A stretch of 64,000 bases of DNA from Candidatus Woesearchaeota archaeon (GTDB lineage Archaea; Nanobdellota; Nanobdellia; Woesearchaeales; DSVV01), in NCBI GenBank assembly GCA_018661705.1, contig JABJHR010000011.1:62001-126000 (forward strand), read 5' to 3'. The position numbers and the translations under genes were made by a program. Within the stretch, counting starts at the first letter, position 1. Each line of letters starts with the position of its first letter. The notes beneath the pieces were generated by a model. It searched no databases. It was not told where the DNA came from and worked only from the letters and a program-made list of their open reading frames with translations. Positions 62,916-64,000 of the stretch are shown here, piece by piece.

Positions 62916-63275
62916 ATGGAAAAAACATTATTTGTAAAAACCCTAGGAGATTCACCAAAGATAAGAGTATTAGATATGCTAATAACTGGAAGAGAGTTAG
63001 ATTATTCAATAACAGACATTGCAGAACAAGCAGGGATTGGAAGAGCCACGTTCTATAGAATGATGAGTGAGATGCTGAAAGAAAAAGTAATTATTTCAAC
63101 TAAAAAATATGGTAACATGCAACTTTATAAACTTAATGAGAAAAATAATACTGTTTTCCAATTAATTAAGTTCTATGATTACATTTGCCATGTAGAGTCT
63201 GAAAGAGAGATTGAAAGACAGAGAAAGAAGGTTTCTGTTAAAGTTAAAAGTTCTAAGAAAGTTAAAAAATCCTAG
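62916..63275 (+). CDS. Winged-helix transcriptional regulator
   Basis: 119 residues. A winged HTH fills the N-terminal 75 (IRVLDMLITGRELDYSITDI, EQAGIGRATFYRMMSEMLKE). A basic C-terminal tail ends in KVKSSKKVKKS. ACATTTAAATATTAG about 30 nt before the ATG is a possible TATA element, which fits a leaderless transcript. It resembles ArsR/MarR-like regulators common in archaea. The regulated genes are unknown. Confidence 0.82.
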   Translation: MEKTLFVKTLGDSPKIRVLDMLITGRELDYSITDIAEQAGIGRATFYRMMSEMLKEKVIISTKKYGNMQLYKLNEKNNTVFQLIKFYDYICHVESEREIERQRKKVSVKVKSSKKVKKS

Positions 63276-63375
63276 CGAAAAATAGCATTCGCCAGTGTTA
63301 AAGAGTATTACACTGCATGTCACCCCACTAAACTAGGTCCGAAGGACATGTTTCTCACGAATTTTTGTTTTTTTA
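63271..63375. repeat. Structured intergenic element E (class 2)
   Basis: From 63290 onwards it shares CAGTGTT(A)AAGAGTAT, CTGCATGTCAC and then a 32-nt stretch (ACTAAACTAGGTCCGAAGGA and the following CATGTTTCTCAC) with element D, without mismatch. The left arm of D is not preserved. It lies after the winged-helix gene, whose stop codon is at its left border, and before the convergent aEF-1B gene. Confidence 0.65.
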
Positions 63376-63467
63376 GAAAAAATTATATTTAAAAAATTCC
63401 AAATAAATACCATTACATAAACACCATATTAAATCAAAAAAGAAATAATAAATTAAAAATCAAACAT

Positions 63468-63743
63468 TTATCCAACTGCCCTTCTAACGTCTATGCACTC
63501 TACTGAGTTAACGCCTTCTAGATTAGTTATTTGAGCTTCTAGTTCTTCCGTTGATCCCTTATTTTCATCCATAACAAAAACTAGGATTAAAGCATTTAAA
63601 CCAAAAGCAACAGGTTCAATTTTTTCTTTACCAACTTCACCGCCAAAAGCAGCAATTGCTTCTTTTGCCTTACTTTTAACACCTTCTAAATCCACTTCAG
63701 GACTAGTTGGCATTAATTTAAACGTGATTATTACATCTGCCAT
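63468..63743 (-). CDS. ef1b: Elongation factor 1-beta (aEF-1B)
   Basis: 91 residues, the archaeal guanine-nucleotide exchange factor for EF-1A. The ferredoxin-like fold is seen in DVIITFKLMPTSPEVDLEGV, KIEPVAFGLNALILVFVMDE and TNLEGVNSVECIDVRRAVG. AAGGAGGTTATAATATG is a perfect ribosome site. It follows a small zinc-ribbon gene on the same strand, a pairing that is conserved in archaea. Confidence 0.97.
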   Translation of the reverse strand: MADVIITFKLMPTSPEVDLEGVKSKAKEAIAAFGGEVGKEKIEPVAFGLNALILVFVMDENKGSTEELEAQITNLEGVNSVECIDVRRAVG

Positions 63744-63774
63744 ATTATAACCTCCTTAACATAAAATGAATATC

Positions 63775-63951
63775 TTAATTTGGGCCTTCAAAGCCACAAG
63801 CAGGACATGTATACTTAACTGCCTTAACCCTACAGTCTTTACAACGAATTATTTCGTGTTTTGAGCACTCAGGACACTTAAATTTAACTGAACCAGCCTC
63901 ATTTGCTATCCTTCTGTTACATGAGCCACATTTTGGGTTTTTTTCTTCCAT
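63775..63951 (-). CDS. Small zinc-ribbon protein of the aEF-1B operon (DUF1610 type)
   Basis: 58 residues. Four CxxC motifs (CGSC, CPEC, CKDC, CPAC) form two interleaved zinc ribbons. GAGGTAACTCAAATG gives a good start. Archaeal homologues precede aEF-1B in the same way and are predicted RNA-binding proteins linked to translation. The window ends 49 bases upstream, so its promoter is only partly visible. Confidence 0.87.
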   Translation of the reverse strand: MEEKNPKCGSCNRRIANEAGSVKFKCPECSKHEIIRCKDCRVKAVKYTCPACGFEGPN

Positions 63952-64000
63952 TTGAGTTACCTCACATCTGTTTTATGATATAGGTATGTTTCTAGAGTTA

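Overview
The window is about 64 kb of AT-rich DNA (roughly 30% GC by eye) from an archaeon, most probably a DPANN lineage of the Woesearchaeota/Pacearchaeota type. The archaeal assignment rests on EF-1A, archaeal S10, aEF-1B, Kae1, a membrane-anchored LonB protease, Cbf5/TruB, deoxyhypusine synthase, Trm1, a Dph2-like protein, Lrp and TrmB regulators, a class II tRNA carrying an intron-like insertion, TATA boxes 25-30 nt before many starts, and Shine-Dalgarno sites of the GGTGA type inside operons. The DPANN assignment is an inference from small acidic and zinc-ribbon proteins, many lineage-specific membrane proteins, and accessory genes of bacterial type.

Layout. 0-6 kb: PAS hybrid histidine kinase, tuf and rps10, a ParA ATPase with a histone-H1-like tail, and a small zinc-finger protein. 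6.3-13.9 kb: a minus-strand MoxR/DUF58/von Willebrand A operon. 14-18 kb: kae1 and lonB. 18.4-19.9 kb: a translationally coupled operon of a Ser/Gly-rich protein, a Cys/Gly-rich peptide and a zinc metallopeptidase. 20-24 kb: pyruvate phosphate dikinase and a cation/proton antiporter. 24-31 kb: a large surface protein plus a chemotaxis set (MCP, CheW, CheY and a CheY-pilin-like chimera). 31-34 kb: an accessory island with HEPN/MNT and Fic modules. 34-38 kb: ornithine-decarboxylase family enzyme, spermidine synthase and deoxyhypusine synthase, which together can supply spermidine and use it to modify aIF5A. 38-41 kb: a YhcG nuclease, Cbf5, an S23-type four-helix-bundle gene, small zinc-ribbon genes and an Lrp regulator. 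42-48 kb: tRNA-Leu, a transglutaminase-like protein, an SLT lysozyme-fold protein, a PfkB kinase, a Dph2-like protein and a double Lrp regulator. 48-55 kb: radical SAM/SPASM, two TspO proteins, T4-endonuclease-V-type DNA glycosylase, DUF1295, DUF2177 and SHMT. 55-64 kb: TrmB regulator, an LMW-phosphatase-like protein with a PEP-utilising mobile-domain protein, a PLP-binding protein, tRNA thiolase, Trm1, winged helices and aEF-1B with its Zn-ribbon partner.

Most striking is the repeat content. Five long imperfect palindromes built from degenerate GAGTTATGGGTT-like units lie between genes, and in one of them an S23 four-helix-bundle gene sits in the loop. This is the architecture of 23S rRNA intervening sequences, here outside rRNA. 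Two further families of structured 100-160 nt intergenic elements also occur. Other notable points are a CheY-pilin-like fusion, a HEPN/MNT pair flanked by a duplicated 3' gene end, an archaeal DenV homologue with Val at the catalytic N-terminus, and a lytic-transglycosylase fold in an organism not expected to make peptidoglycan.
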